From Caballeronia glathei (lineage in GTDB: Bacteria; Pseudomonadota; Gammaproteobacteria; Burkholderiales; Burkholderiaceae), in contig NZ_JFHC01000024.1 in NCBI RefSeq assembly GCF_000698595.1, positions 42,496 through 106,495 of the forward strand: 64,000 bases of DNA, written 5' to 3'. Below, piece by piece: positions 18,280-26,487 of this stretch. Both the position numbers and the translations under genes were made by a program. Below the pieces are notes generated by a model. That model saw only the letters and a program-made list of their open reading frames with translations. It ran no database searches and was not told where the DNA came from. Every line of letters starts with the position of its first letter. Position 1 is the first letter of the stretch.

Positions 18280-18332
18280 CGGATTCATGCCGTCCAGGAA
18301 AAGGAGAGTGAAGCGATGATAGAATTTTCGGT

Positions 18333-18361
18333 GCATGAATAAAAATGGATTAATTTCATGC
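18333..18361. promoter_or_regulatory. Inverted repeat, candidate MetR site in the metE-metR gap
   Basis: GCATGAA (18333-18339) and TTCATGC (18355-18361) form perfect 7-bp arms separated by 15 nt. The TGAA...TTCA core recalls the E. coli MetR consensus TGAA-N5-TTCA, but the spacing is wider. Position between the divergent genes fits regulation of both. Confidence 0.45.
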
Positions 18362-18389
18362 ATCAATTAACTTTGTTCATGGAGGCGCG

Positions 18390-19307
18390 ATGCTCGAGCG
18401 TAGTCATCTGCTGGTCGTCAGGGAAGTGGAACGACAGGGTTCCCTGACCGCCGCTGCCGACGCGCTGAATCTCACTCAGTCAGCGCTGAGCCACACCGTG
18501 AAGAAGCTGGAGCAGCAACTGGGCACTCAGGTGTGGGCGCGCGAAGGGCGGTCGATGCGTCTCACGCAGGCGGGCCAGTACCTGCTCGGTCTTGCGAACC
18601 GGCTGCTGCCGCAGTTCGAGCATGCCGAAGATCGCATGAAACAATATGCGAACGGGGAGAGGGGAACGTTGCGGATCGGAATGGAGTGCCATCCGTGCTA
18701 CCAGTGGCTGCTCAAGGTCGTCTCGCCCTATCTCGCACGCTGGCCCGACGTCGATGTCGACGTGAAGCAGCGCTTTCAGTTCGGCGGCATCGGTGCGTTG
18801 TTCGGCTATGACATCGACGTGCTCGTCACGCCCGATCCGCTGAAAAAGCCGGGCCTGCGATTCCAGCCGGTGTTCGACTATGAACAGGTGCTCGTCGTGG
18901 CCGATTCACACGTGCTCGCGGGCGAGTCGTACGTCGTGCCCGAGCATCTTTCGACGGAAGTGCTGATCACATATCCCGTTGAAACTGACCGGCTGGACAT
19001 CTACACCCGATTCCTGACGCCCGCCAACGTCGTGCCGAAGCGGCACAAGGTGATTGAAACGACGGACATCATGCTCCAGATGGTCGCGAGCGGGCGGGGT
19101 GTCGCCGCGCTGCCGAGATGGCTGGCGGAAGACTATGCGGACCGGATGCCGCTTGTGCCTCTGCGGCTTGGCAAGAAGGGAGTGGCAAAGCAGATCTTTC
19201 TCGGCACCCGCGAAGCGGACGATGCAATCGACTATCTGGCTGCCTTTGTCGCGCTTGCGCGCGAGGCGGACTGGGGAACAGCCAGGCTCCGCGGCAAGCG
19301 CCAATGA
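18390..19307 (+). CDS. metR: LysR-type activator of methionine synthesis
   Basis: The 305-residue protein has a LysR winged HTH (about 1-60, GSLTAAADALNLTQSALSHTVKKLE) and a MetR-type effector domain including MECHPCYQWLLKVV and FDYEQVLVVADSHVLA. MetR binds homocysteine and activates metE. GGAGG at 18381-18385 sets the start. Divergence from metE with a 110-bp gap supports the assignment. Confidence 0.93.
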   Translation: MLERSHLLVVREVERQGSLTAAADALNLTQSALSHTVKKLEQQLGTQVWAREGRSMRLTQAGQYLLGLANRLLPQFEHAEDRMKQYANGERGTLRIGMECHPCYQWLLKVVSPYLARWPDVDVDVKQRFQFGGIGALFGYDIDVLVTPDPLKKPGLRFQPVFDYEQVLVVADSHVLAGESYVVPEHLSTEVLITYPVETDRLDIYTRFLTPANVVPKRHKVIETTDIMLQMVASGRGVAALPRWLAEDYADRMPLVPLRLGKKGVAKQIFLGTREADDAIDYLAAFVALAREADWGTARLRGKRQ

Positions 19308-19504
19308 CGGAATGCAGGGCGCGTCGAGCGCAAGCGCTATCGGTTGCAGGTTGCGAGGCGGGCACTTTCGCGGCTGCTCGATGGCTGCGAGCGCCTCCTT
19401 CGGATCGAATGACGAAGGGGCGCTCCGGAGGGCGGTTCATCGGGCTCGCGACTGACGCGCGGCAAGGCGCCCTGGGCCGTCATCGGTGAGCGCGGGCACC
19501 CAGC

Positions 19505-20632
19505 CTACGAATTCGCTTGCCCGGCATTGCGGCAGGAGAACCAGCGCCGCAGCGCCCCGGGTTCCTGCACGGTCTCGGCGACGTCGCGCCACCACCGCTT
19601 GCCTCGGTGCGGTGCGGCCAGATCGAGCCGCTCTCCCATGCGTGGCGTCGCGAGCGGAATGCCTCGCACGGCGGCGAGGCCCATCACGCGTTCGAACGGT
19701 TCCCGCCAGCCGTGCATCGCCAGATCGAAGGTGCCGTTGTGAACCGGCACCAGCCAGCGGCCGCGCAGATCGAGATGCGCCTGTACGGTTTCGTCGGGCT
19801 GCATGTGCACGTATGGCCATTGGGCGTCGTAGGCGCCTGTTTCGAGCAGCGTCACGTCGAATGGACCGAGCCGCTCGCCGATGGTCCTGAAACCGTCGAA
19901 GTAGCCCGTGTCGCCGCTGAAGAACACGCGCAGATCGTCATCGACGATGACCCATGACGCCCACAAGGTGCTGTTGCCGTCGAAAAGACCGCGGCCGGAG
20001 AAATGCTGGGCAGGTGTCGCCGTGAACGACAGACCGTCGATGTGCACGCCCTCCCACCAGTCGAACTGGCGTACCTTCGACGCATCGATACCCCATTCGA
20101 TCAGCCGGTCGCCGACGCCCAGCGGCGTCAGAAACACGGCCGTCGTACGGGCGAGTGCGAGGACCGTCTCGCGGTCCAGGTGGTCGTAATGGTCGTGCGA
20201 CAGGATCACGCCACGCAGCGGAGGCAAGTCGGCGAGCGCGATGGGCGGCGCATGAAAGCGCTTTGGGCCGATCCGGCGAAACGGCGATGCGCGTTCGGCG
20301 AAGACCGGGTCGGTCAGCCAGAATTGACCGCGCAGCTTGAGCAGCATGGTCGAATGCCCGAGGCGATACAGGCTGCGCTCAGGCGCGGCGTCGAGCTGCG
20401 CACGCGTCAGCGTATCGACGGGAAGGGCGCCTGCCGGGGCGGTGCCGTCCGGTTTCCTGAACAGCACATTCCACGCGATGCGCAAGGTTTTGCCGATTCC
20501 TTCGACGGGACGCGGCTTGACGTTGCGAAAGCGCTCGCCATCATGCTGAGCCGACGAGTCGAACAATTCACGGCCGCGTCGCGCGGCGGTCAAGCCCAAT
20601 GCGCGGCGGATGGAACCGGTGAACGATGTCAT
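19505..20632 (-). CDS. MBL-fold metallo-hydrolase, NAPE-PLD/RomA-like
   Basis: This 375-residue protein belongs to the metallo-beta-lactamase superfamily branch that includes NAPE-phospholipase D and UlaG-like enzymes. The zinc motif ILSHDHYDHLD is intact, and further ligands appear in TPAQHFSGRG, FFSGDTGYFDGF and PVHNGTFDLAMH. WLTDPVFAERASPF and RIGPKRFHAPP are typical of the RomA/NAPE-PLD group. No signal peptide is evident, so it should act in the cytosol; the substrate is unknown, possibly an N-acyl lipid. The start at 20632 gives MTSFTGSIRRALG. It is divergent from a TetR regulator and the gap contains two operator-like repeats, so it is probably repressed by that protein. Confidence 0.85.
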   Translation of the reverse strand: MTSFTGSIRRALGLTAARRGRELFDSSAQHDGERFRNVKPRPVEGIGKTLRIAWNVLFRKPDGTAPAGALPVDTLTRAQLDAAPERSLYRLGHSTMLLKLRGQFWLTDPVFAERASPFRRIGPKRFHAPPIALADLPPLRGVILSHDHYDHLDRETVLALARTTAVFLTPLGVGDRLIEWGIDASKVRQFDWWEGVHIDGLSFTATPAQHFSGRGLFDGNSTLWASWVIVDDDLRVFFSGDTGYFDGFRTIGERLGPFDVTLLETGAYDAQWPYVHMQPDETVQAHLDLRGRWLVPVHNGTFDLAMHGWREPFERVMGLAAVRGIPLATPRMGERLDLAAPHRGKRWWRDVAETVQEPGALRRWFSCRNAGQANS

Positions 20633-20651
20633 GTAAGGCGTCCCGATCTGT

Positions 20652-20706
20652 AAAGTAGACTGCCAAGTGTAGTTTTTCCGGCAATAAAAGTAAACTGCAT
20701 GGTGTA
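20652..20706. promoter_or_regulatory. Tandem 20-bp repeats, candidate TetR operators
   Basis: AAAGTARACTGCNNNGTGTA occurs at 20652-20671 and 20687-20706, 35 bp apart. The first copy is an imperfect dyad (TAGACT...AGTGTA). The second ends 10 bp before the TetR start codon. The placement suits repression of both divergent genes. Confidence 0.6.
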
Positions 20707-20716
20707 AAATCAAAAG

Positions 20717-21331
20717 ATGGATGCCAGTGCCAAACCTCTACGCCAGACGGATCGAAAGCGCGCCGCCGTGATTGCTGCGGCCATCGAGGAATTTCTCGCC
20801 GCCGGCTTCGATGCAACCAGCATGGACCGCATCGCGGCCCGCGCGAGCGTCTCGAAGCGTACGGTCTATAACCATTTCCCAAGCAAGGAAGCGCTGTTCA
20901 CGGCGATCCTGCGGCAACTGTGGGAATCGAGCGACGCCGGAGAGGCGCCGGTTTATTCCGCTCGTCAGCCATTGCGCGAGCAGTTGCTGCAGCTTCTGTC
21001 GAAGAAGCTGAATCTCTTGAATGACGAGGCGTTCCTGTCGCTCGCACGCGTTGCGATTGCAGCAGGCATTCATTCGCCGGATCGCGCGCGCGACATGGTG
21101 GCCCGCATGGGCGAACGCGAGGAAGACCTGACTGTGTGGATACGTTCGGCCGCTGCCGATGGCCGCCTCAGGACGTCGGACCCGACGTTCGCCTCGCAGC
21201 AGTTGCAGGGTCTCGTGAAGGCGTTCGCTTTCTGGCCGCAGGTGACGATGGGACAGCCGCCCCTCAGCAAGGATGAACGAAGACAGGTGGCGGAATCCGC
21301 CGCCGATATGTTTCTTGCGCGCTATGCGTGA
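20717..21331 (+). CDS. TetR/AcrR-family repressor
   Basis: The 204-residue protein has a TetR_N helix-turn-helix (about 14-60, AAIEEFLAAGFDATSMDRIAARASVSKRTVYNHFPSKEALF) and a TetR_C-like ligand domain (AefR/RamR-like, TetR_C_7 type). Its ligand cannot be read from the sequence. It is divergent from the MBL-fold hydrolase with two direct-repeat operators in the 84-bp gap, so it most likely represses itself and that gene. Confidence 0.88.
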   Translation: MDASAKPLRQTDRKRAAVIAAAIEEFLAAGFDATSMDRIAARASVSKRTVYNHFPSKEALFTAILRQLWESSDAGEAPVYSARQPLREQLLQLLSKKLNLLNDEAFLSLARVAIAAGIHSPDRARDMVARMGEREEDLTVWIRSAAADGRLRTSDPTFASQQLQGLVKAFAFWPQVTMGQPPLSKDERRQVAESAADMFLARYA

Positions 21332-21389
21332 CGGGTGCGCGGCGAGTGCAACGAATGTGATGCCTGTGCGCATCGCCGCGATGTAGTCG

Positions 21390-21420
21390 AACGCAAGCCG
21401 CCCCTCGGGCGGCTTGCGTT
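21390..21420. terminator. Bidirectional hairpin terminator
   Basis: A perfect 14-bp stem (21390-21403 and 21407-21420) with the 3-nt loop CTC lies between the convergent TetR and transporter genes. It ends in TT on one side and begins with AA on the other, so it can serve both strands. Confidence 0.8.
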
Positions 21421-21451
21421 CATTGCAAACGAGGCGATGCAGGAGGCCGTG

Positions 21452-22774
21452 TCAGCTCAACCACTTCATGGCCAGGGTGGCGAACACGATCATGCCCGCG
21501 CCTCCGATCCGGGTCGAAATCTGCGCAAACGGCATGAGGCCCATTCTGTTCGACGACGACAGGATCGCGACGTCGCCCGTGCCGCCCAGTCCGCTGTGGC
21601 AGGCCGTGATGATCGCGGCTTCCACGGGGTACATCTTGAGCCAAAGCCCCACGAAGAAGCCCGAAATGATCATGGCGATCACCGTGGAGGCGCAGATGAT
21701 GAAGTATGCCGGCGAGAAGGCGGCAACCAGCTTGTCCCATGAAACGAAGAGCGCTCCCAGCCCGACCAGGATCGCAAACGTGAGATTGGTCGACATGAAC
21801 TTGTACATCTGATAGGCGCCGACTTCCATCGACTCGGGAATCGCGTGGGCAAGTTTCAGCAGTGCCGCCGCGATGATCATGAGGACCGGGCCAGGAATAC
21901 CCGTGATCGGTGCGAGCAGTGCGCCAAGAATAAAGAGCGTGCAGCCGAGCAGAAGTCCGAACCCCATCAGCCGCAAATCCAGAGCCGATTCGGCCTTTTG
22001 TGCCTTGAGCAGTTCCTGGTCTTCTCCCGTGCGCACCAGCATGCCGTCGCCGCTGTACGAGGCATGCTTTTCGCCGAATCGCTTCAGAATGCCGCTCGCG
22101 AGAATCGCCACGACATTGCCGATCAGGGCTGCCGGCACCATCATGGCGATCAGATGACCTTGCGCCGCACCGGTGATCTCCGAATAGCCGATCGAGAGCG
22201 GCAGAATTCCTTCGCCGATGCCGCCGCCGAGGATCGGAATGACGATGTAGAAAAATACGTGCTTCGGATCGTAGCCGAACAGCAGTCCGACCAGGATGCC
22301 CGCTGCGATGGCGGTTATCGTGCCCACCAGAAGCGGGACGAACATCTTGAGAAAACCCTGGATGAGGATCTTGCGGTTCATCCCGAGAATGCTGCCCGCA
22401 ACGAGACACGCGATATACAGATACTGAAGATTCGCGGTCTTCATCGTGGTGGTGATGGCCTTGAGCGCCGTATCGTCCATCAGCTTGTAGCCGAGCAGCG
22501 CCGACGGAACGAAAAGGCAGAGAATCGCCGGGCCGCCGATGTGCCTGAATAGCGGGATGCGGCGTCCGATTTCGCCCAGCAGCAGCCCGGACAGCATCAG
22601 CACCGCAAAGCCTCCGATCATGTCGTTGGGAAGCTTCTTCGTGATGATGGCGAGGATCGTGACGAGCGCCACTGCAACGAACATCGGGAGAGGCATTCCC
22701 CCGACCGTGAAGTTTGACAGCGTAGTTTGCCGTCCGAGCGGCGTAGCGCTCGCGTGCGTCGACGTACTTTCCAT
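21452..22774 (-). CDS. 2-hydroxycarboxylate transporter family (CitS/MleP/CimH type)
   Basis: The 440-residue membrane protein matches the 2HCT family of citrate, malate and citramalate-type carriers. The two family re-entrant loop motifs are visible: GGGIGEGILPLSIGYSE in the N-terminal half and SGLGGTGDVAILSSSNRMGLMPFAQISTRIGG near the C-terminus. The R of the latter segment binds the substrate carboxylate in CitS. About 11 membrane segments are predicted by eye. It lies 112 bp downstream of leuD on the same strand, so it is likely co-transcribed with the hydratase genes, and uptake of their substrate is the natural reading. The exact substrate is unknown. Confidence 0.87.
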   Translation of the reverse strand: MESTSTHASATPLGRQTTLSNFTVGGMPLPMFVAVALVTILAIITKKLPNDMIGGFAVLMLSGLLLGEIGRRIPLFRHIGGPAILCLFVPSALLGYKLMDDTALKAITTTMKTANLQYLYIACLVAGSILGMNRKILIQGFLKMFVPLLVGTITAIAAGILVGLLFGYDPKHVFFYIVIPILGGGIGEGILPLSIGYSEITGAAQGHLIAMMVPAALIGNVVAILASGILKRFGEKHASYSGDGMLVRTGEDQELLKAQKAESALDLRLMGFGLLLGCTLFILGALLAPITGIPGPVLMIIAAALLKLAHAIPESMEVGAYQMYKFMSTNLTFAILVGLGALFVSWDKLVAAFSPAYFIICASTVIAMIISGFFVGLWLKMYPVEAAIITACHSGLGGTGDVAILSSSNRMGLMPFAQISTRIGGAGMIVFATLAMKWLS

Positions 22775-22886
22775 TTCATGTCTCCTGAGGGGAATCGTTC
22801 ATGTGCGTGCTCTCCCGGCGGCCCGGCCGGACTCTGCCGGCTCCGGGCCGCGGCGCACTAGAGGCGGGACGCTCTTGCGTCTCTTC

Positions 22887-23525
22887 TTACGCGGCGCGTT
22901 GCTGTTTCGGAAGGTCGATCTTCATCCACGGGTGATCGGCGTAGTGGCGGGCTTCGTATGCGCCGATGGCGTCGGCATCGCTCAACGTCATTTCGATCAT
23001 GTCGAGGCCTTCGACGAACATGCGCTTTTGTCGCGCAGGCAAATCGAACGGGTATTCGGCGCCGTCCGCTGTCACCACACGCTGGCGTTCGACGTCGATC
23101 GTCAACTGGCTCTTTGCGGGGTCGCTGACGAGATCGATCAGCGCCGCGACGATCGATGCATCGAGCGTCACGAGCAGCAGGCGGTTGTTGAGCGCGTTGA
23201 AGTAGAAGATTTCGCCGAAACTCGGCGCGATCACCGCTTCGAAGCCAGCCTGCTGCAAACCCCAGACGGCGTGCTCGCGGCTGGAACCGCATCCGAAGTT
23301 CGCGCCGGTGATGAGCATGCGGGCGCCGCGATAGGCTGGCTGGTTCAATACGAAGTCCTGCCTCGGCGAGCCGGATGCGTCCGTGCGAAGGTCGTACAGG
23401 ACGCCGCGTGCCAGTCCCGACTTGTCGATGCCGAAGAGGAACTGCTTCGGCATGATCTGGTCCGTGTCCAGGTTGTTGAGGGGCAGGGGAGCCGCGGTTC
23501 CCGCGACGATTTCGTGCCTAGACAT
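22887..23525 (-). CDS. leuD: Isopropylmalate isomerase-type hydratase, small subunit
   Basis: The 212-residue protein is the swivel-domain subunit of the aconitase superfamily: NNLDTDQIMPKQFL near the start, GANFGCGSSREHAVWGLQQAGFEAVIAPSFGEIF in the middle, and FDLPARQKRMFVEGLDMIEMTL. Its ATG overlaps the end of leuC by 8 nt, implying translational coupling. In leucine synthesis LeuCD isomerises 2- to 3-isopropylmalate, but there is no leuB or leuA here; with a carboxylate transporter next to it, a related hydration such as maleate to malate or citraconate to methylmalate is equally possible. Confidence 0.9.
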   Translation of the reverse strand: MSRHEIVAGTAAPLPLNNLDTDQIMPKQFLFGIDKSGLARGVLYDLRTDASGSPRQDFVLNQPAYRGARMLITGANFGCGSSREHAVWGLQQAGFEAVIAPSFGEIFYFNALNNRLLLVTLDASIVAALIDLVSDPAKSQLTIDVERQRVVTADGAEYPFDLPARQKRMFVEGLDMIEMTLSDADAIGAYEARHYADHPWMKIDLPKQQRAA

Positions 23526-24930
23526 GTTTGATCTCCTTGCGTACATCGACGATGCGTCCGGCCAGGGCGGCGGCTGCGGCCATCGCGGGGCTCATCAGAT
23601 GGGTTCGTGCGCCACGTCCCTGGCGGCCTTCGAAGTTGCGATTGGTCGTGGATGCGCAGCGCTGGCCCGGCTGAAGGATGTCGTCGTTCATCGCGAGACA
23701 CATCGAGCAGCCGGGCTGGCGCCACTCGAAGCCCGCTTCGATCAGCGTGTTCGCGATGCCTTCGCGCTCGGCCTGCTCGCGGACCATGCCGGAGCCCGGC
23801 ACCACCATCGCGCGCACGGACGGCGCAACCTTGCGCCCTCGCACGACGTCGGCAACGGCTCGCAGGTCTTCAATGCGCGCGTTCGTGCAGGAGCCGATGA
23901 AGACGTGATCGATGGCAAGGCCGTCGATCGCTTCGCCCGCGTCGAGTCCCATGTAGCTCAGCGCCTTCGAGGCGTTGTGGCGCTCGAGCGGTTCGCTCGA
24001 CAACGCCGGGATGCGATCGGTAATCGAAATCGCCTGGTCCGGGCTCGTGCCCCACGTCACGAAAGGCGCGACTGCACTGGCGTCGAAGCGGTGCGTGACG
24101 TCGAAGGCCGCATCGGCATCGGACCTGAGCTGCTTCCATTGCGCGGCGGCCGCGACGATATCGGCCTGCGGCAAGTCCTTGATTCGCCCGGAAACGTAGC
24201 TGATCGTCGTGTCGTCCGGCGCGATCAGCGCGCCCCGCGCGCCGGCTTCGACCGTCATGTTGCACAACGTCATGCGCGCTTCCGCCGTCAGCGCCGCGAT
24301 CGCCGGGCCGCTGTATTCGACCGCGTATCCGCGTGCACCCTGCGCGCCGATCTTCGAGATGATGTAGAGCACGAGGTCCTTCGACGTCGTGCCTTCGGCA
24401 AGCGCGCCATCGACGTGGATGCGCATGTCCCGCGCGACCTTGTAGACGAGCGTCTGCGTCGCGAGAACGTGTTCCACTTCCGAGGTGCCTATGCCGAAAC
24501 CCAGCGCGCCGAGCGCGCCGTAGGTCGTCGTGTGGCTGTCGCCGCACAGCACGACCATGCCCGGACGGATCAGCCCGATCTCGGGCGCGACGACATGTTC
24601 GATACCCTGCTCGCGATCCGTGACGTCGAACAGGTGAGTGCCGTGCTTCTGGCAATTGCGCGTGAAGTTGGCGGCCTGGTTCGCGGCCGCATCGATCATG
24701 ATCGTGCGCTTGTCGACGGCAACCGGGTGCGTCGGGATCACATGGTCGACGATGCCCATCTGCTTCTCGGGACAGCGCACGGACAGGTTTTTTTCGGCGA
24801 GCCCGGCAAAGGCCTGCGGGCTCGTGTACTCGTTCATGATGTGCAGGTCGGCATACAGCGCGACGTGCTGTTCATCGATCCGGAAAACCGTATGGCTTCC
24901 CACGATCTTCTGATAAAGCGTCTGTGCCAT
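23518..24930 (-). CDS. leuC: Isopropylmalate isomerase-type hydratase, large subunit
   Basis: The 470-residue protein carries the aconitase-type 4Fe-4S cluster ligands in VFIGSCTNARIEDL and PGCSMCLAMN, plus GDSHTTTYGALGALGFGIGTSEVEH and PEKQMGIVDHVIPT. It matches bacterial LeuC in length. The catalysed step is a stereospecific dehydration/rehydration of a 2-hydroxy diacid. The gene heads an operon with leuD (8-nt overlap) and a 2-hydroxycarboxylate carrier, and is divergent from a LysR regulator. This differs from the usual leuC-leuD-leuB biosynthetic operon, so it is probably a catabolic paralogue. Confidence 0.92.
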   Translation of the reverse strand: MAQTLYQKIVGSHTVFRIDEQHVALYADLHIMNEYTSPQAFAGLAEKNLSVRCPEKQMGIVDHVIPTHPVAVDKRTIMIDAAANQAANFTRNCQKHGTHLFDVTDREQGIEHVVAPEIGLIRPGMVVLCGDSHTTTYGALGALGFGIGTSEVEHVLATQTLVYKVARDMRIHVDGALAEGTTSKDLVLYIISKIGAQGARGYAVEYSGPAIAALTAEARMTLCNMTVEAGARGALIAPDDTTISYVSGRIKDLPQADIVAAAAQWKQLRSDADAAFDVTHRFDASAVAPFVTWGTSPDQAISITDRIPALSSEPLERHNASKALSYMGLDAGEAIDGLAIDHVFIGSCTNARIEDLRAVADVVRGRKVAPSVRAMVVPGSGMVREQAEREGIANTLIEAGFEWRQPGCSMCLAMNDDILQPGQRCASTTNRNFEGRQGRGARTHLMSPAMAAAAALAGRIVDVRKEIKHV

Positions 24931-24979
24931 CGTCTCTCTCCGAACGGGCTGTCTTTGACGACCGGGACCCAGCCGTTTG

Positions 24980-25024
24980 AAGGAGTGTAATTCGGTAGCG
25001 ATAGCGATAAAATGCAGACTCCTT
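24980..25024. promoter_or_regulatory. Inverted repeat between leuC and its LysR regulator
   Basis: AAGGAGT (24980-24986) and ACTCCTT (25018-25024) form perfect 7-bp arms with a 31-nt spacer in the 121-bp divergent gap. It may be a LysR binding region that bends DNA between the promoters. Spacing is long, so the call is tentative. Confidence 0.3.
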
Positions 25025-25051
25025 TAACCTACTCTTCAGTTTGATTTAACA

Positions 25052-25957
25052 ATGGACTCGATCGCCGACCTGGAATTCTTCGCGCGACTGGTCACGCAGG
25101 GAAGCCTCTCTGCGCTCGCGCGGGAGTTGGGCGTCACGCCGCCTGCCATCAGCGCGCGACTGAGCCAGCTGGAGCGGCGGCTGGGGGTGAAGCTGCTCAA
25201 CCGCACCACGCGCCGGTTGGCCATGACGCAAGAGGGAGAGCTTTATCTGGGGACGGGGTCGAAGCTGCTGGAGCAGGTGCAGGAACTGGAGCGGATGGTT
25301 TCCAGCAGCCGCGAACTGCCGCGTGGCCTGCTGAAGGTGAACGCGACGTTCGGGTTCGGGCGCCGTCACATCGTCCCGGCGCTCTCCGAGTTTCGACGGC
25401 AGTATCCCGACGTGGAAGTGCAGCTCGACCTGACTGATCGCCCGATGAACCTCGCCGAATTCGCGTTCGATGTCGGCATTCGTTTCGGCGAGTTGCCGGA
25501 TCAGCGCGTCGTGGGGAGGAAGCTCGCCACGAACCGGCGTTTCGTGTGCGCATCACCGGCCTACCTCGAACAGCACGGCATTCCCGGGCTCCCCGATGAT
25601 CTGAGAAGCCACCGCTGCCTCGTCCTGAGAGAGAACGACACCGCATACGGCACATGGCACTTCACAAAGGGCAAGCGGCACGAACTCGTGAAAGTTCACG
25701 GCACGATGAGCAGCAACGACGGGGAGGCGACGTTACGCTGGGCGCTGGACGGGCATGGCGTGCTCGTGCGTTCGGAATGGGACGTCCAGTCGTATATCGA
25801 CGCGGGGACGCTCGCGCGTGTGCTACCGGATTGGTCGCTTCCCTCCGCCGACATTTATGCGATCTATCCCGAGCGGCTCAATCTGTCAGCGAAGGTGCGC
25901 GTGTTCATCGATTTCCTTGACGCGTATCTCAAGCGGCCGTCGCAGGTGCGTGCATAG
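25052..25957 (+). CDS. LysR-type regulator, CrgA/DmlR-like
   Basis: The 301-residue protein has a LysR HTH (about 1-60, GSLSALARELGVTPPAISARLSQLERRLGVKLLNRTTR) and an effector domain of the CrgA/DmlR group (TDRPMNLAEFAFDVGIRFGELPDQRVVGRKL). DmlR in E. coli controls D-malate use, which agrees with the neighbouring hydratase and hydroxycarboxylate carrier, though the resemblance is only by eye. It is divergent from leuC and most likely activates that operon in response to its substrate. Confidence 0.88.
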   Translation: MDSIADLEFFARLVTQGSLSALARELGVTPPAISARLSQLERRLGVKLLNRTTRRLAMTQEGELYLGTGSKLLEQVQELERMVSSSRELPRGLLKVNATFGFGRRHIVPALSEFRRQYPDVEVQLDLTDRPMNLAEFAFDVGIRFGELPDQRVVGRKLATNRRFVCASPAYLEQHGIPGLPDDLRSHRCLVLRENDTAYGTWHFTKGKRHELVKVHGTMSSNDGEATLRWALDGHGVLVRSEWDVQSYIDAGTLARVLPDWSLPSADIYAIYPERLNLSAKVRVFIDFLDAYLKRPSQVRA

Positions 25958-26487
25958 ATCGCTGGCCACCTCGGGAGATGGGCTCATCGGGTGTGCTGGT
26001 CAACGCCGTGGTTCCTTGCATCGAGATGGCGCCGTGGACATTTTGAGTGCGCGCCTTGTATCGGAACGCGTGCGAGCGGTAGTGCCATTGAGAGGCGGCA
26101 CCGTCTGACCCTTCTCGCAGAGCCGGCGCTCCGTTGCGCCCGGTTTTCGCGGCCGCCCCGATCCCCGGCGATGACGCAGACGCTGTCGGGCGTTCGACGG
26201 CCTGAAGCACATCGCGCGCGGACACGCTTTTGTGCAGAGGGGCTGCTTCAAACCGGGCAGCGGCCGTTGACGTCCATCGAACGGCGGGAGGCTGCGAGGG
26301 CGAGTGCGGAACGGAAGGGGTGTGCCGAAACATTCCCGACAGGCCAATGTAGCCAGCACTATGATTAATGCAGAGTGCCCGGCGAGACGGGTCCGGCTAC
26401 GTCGCGCACCGCGATTTCATTCCGGACCACGGCGACCATTGGTCAAGAAGAACCACGCACATGGCGTAAGCCTCTGAGGAGACAACC
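25958..26487. other. Intergenic region, 530 bp, no gene seen
   Basis: Several short open frames on both strands have Arg/Ala/Ser-rich shadow-type composition and no ribosome binding site. Nothing recognisable was found. The stretch just before 26488 holds the ribosome binding site of the next gene (GAGGAG). Confidence 0.4.

Noticed and set aside
18280..18389. Cobalamin riboswitch upstream of metE
   Set aside because: The divergent gap is only about 110 nt, too short for a B12 riboswitch, and no B12-box-like segment was seen.
23383..24990. 535-codon open frame on the plus strand
   Set aside because: Antisense to leuC and leuD; shadow composition.
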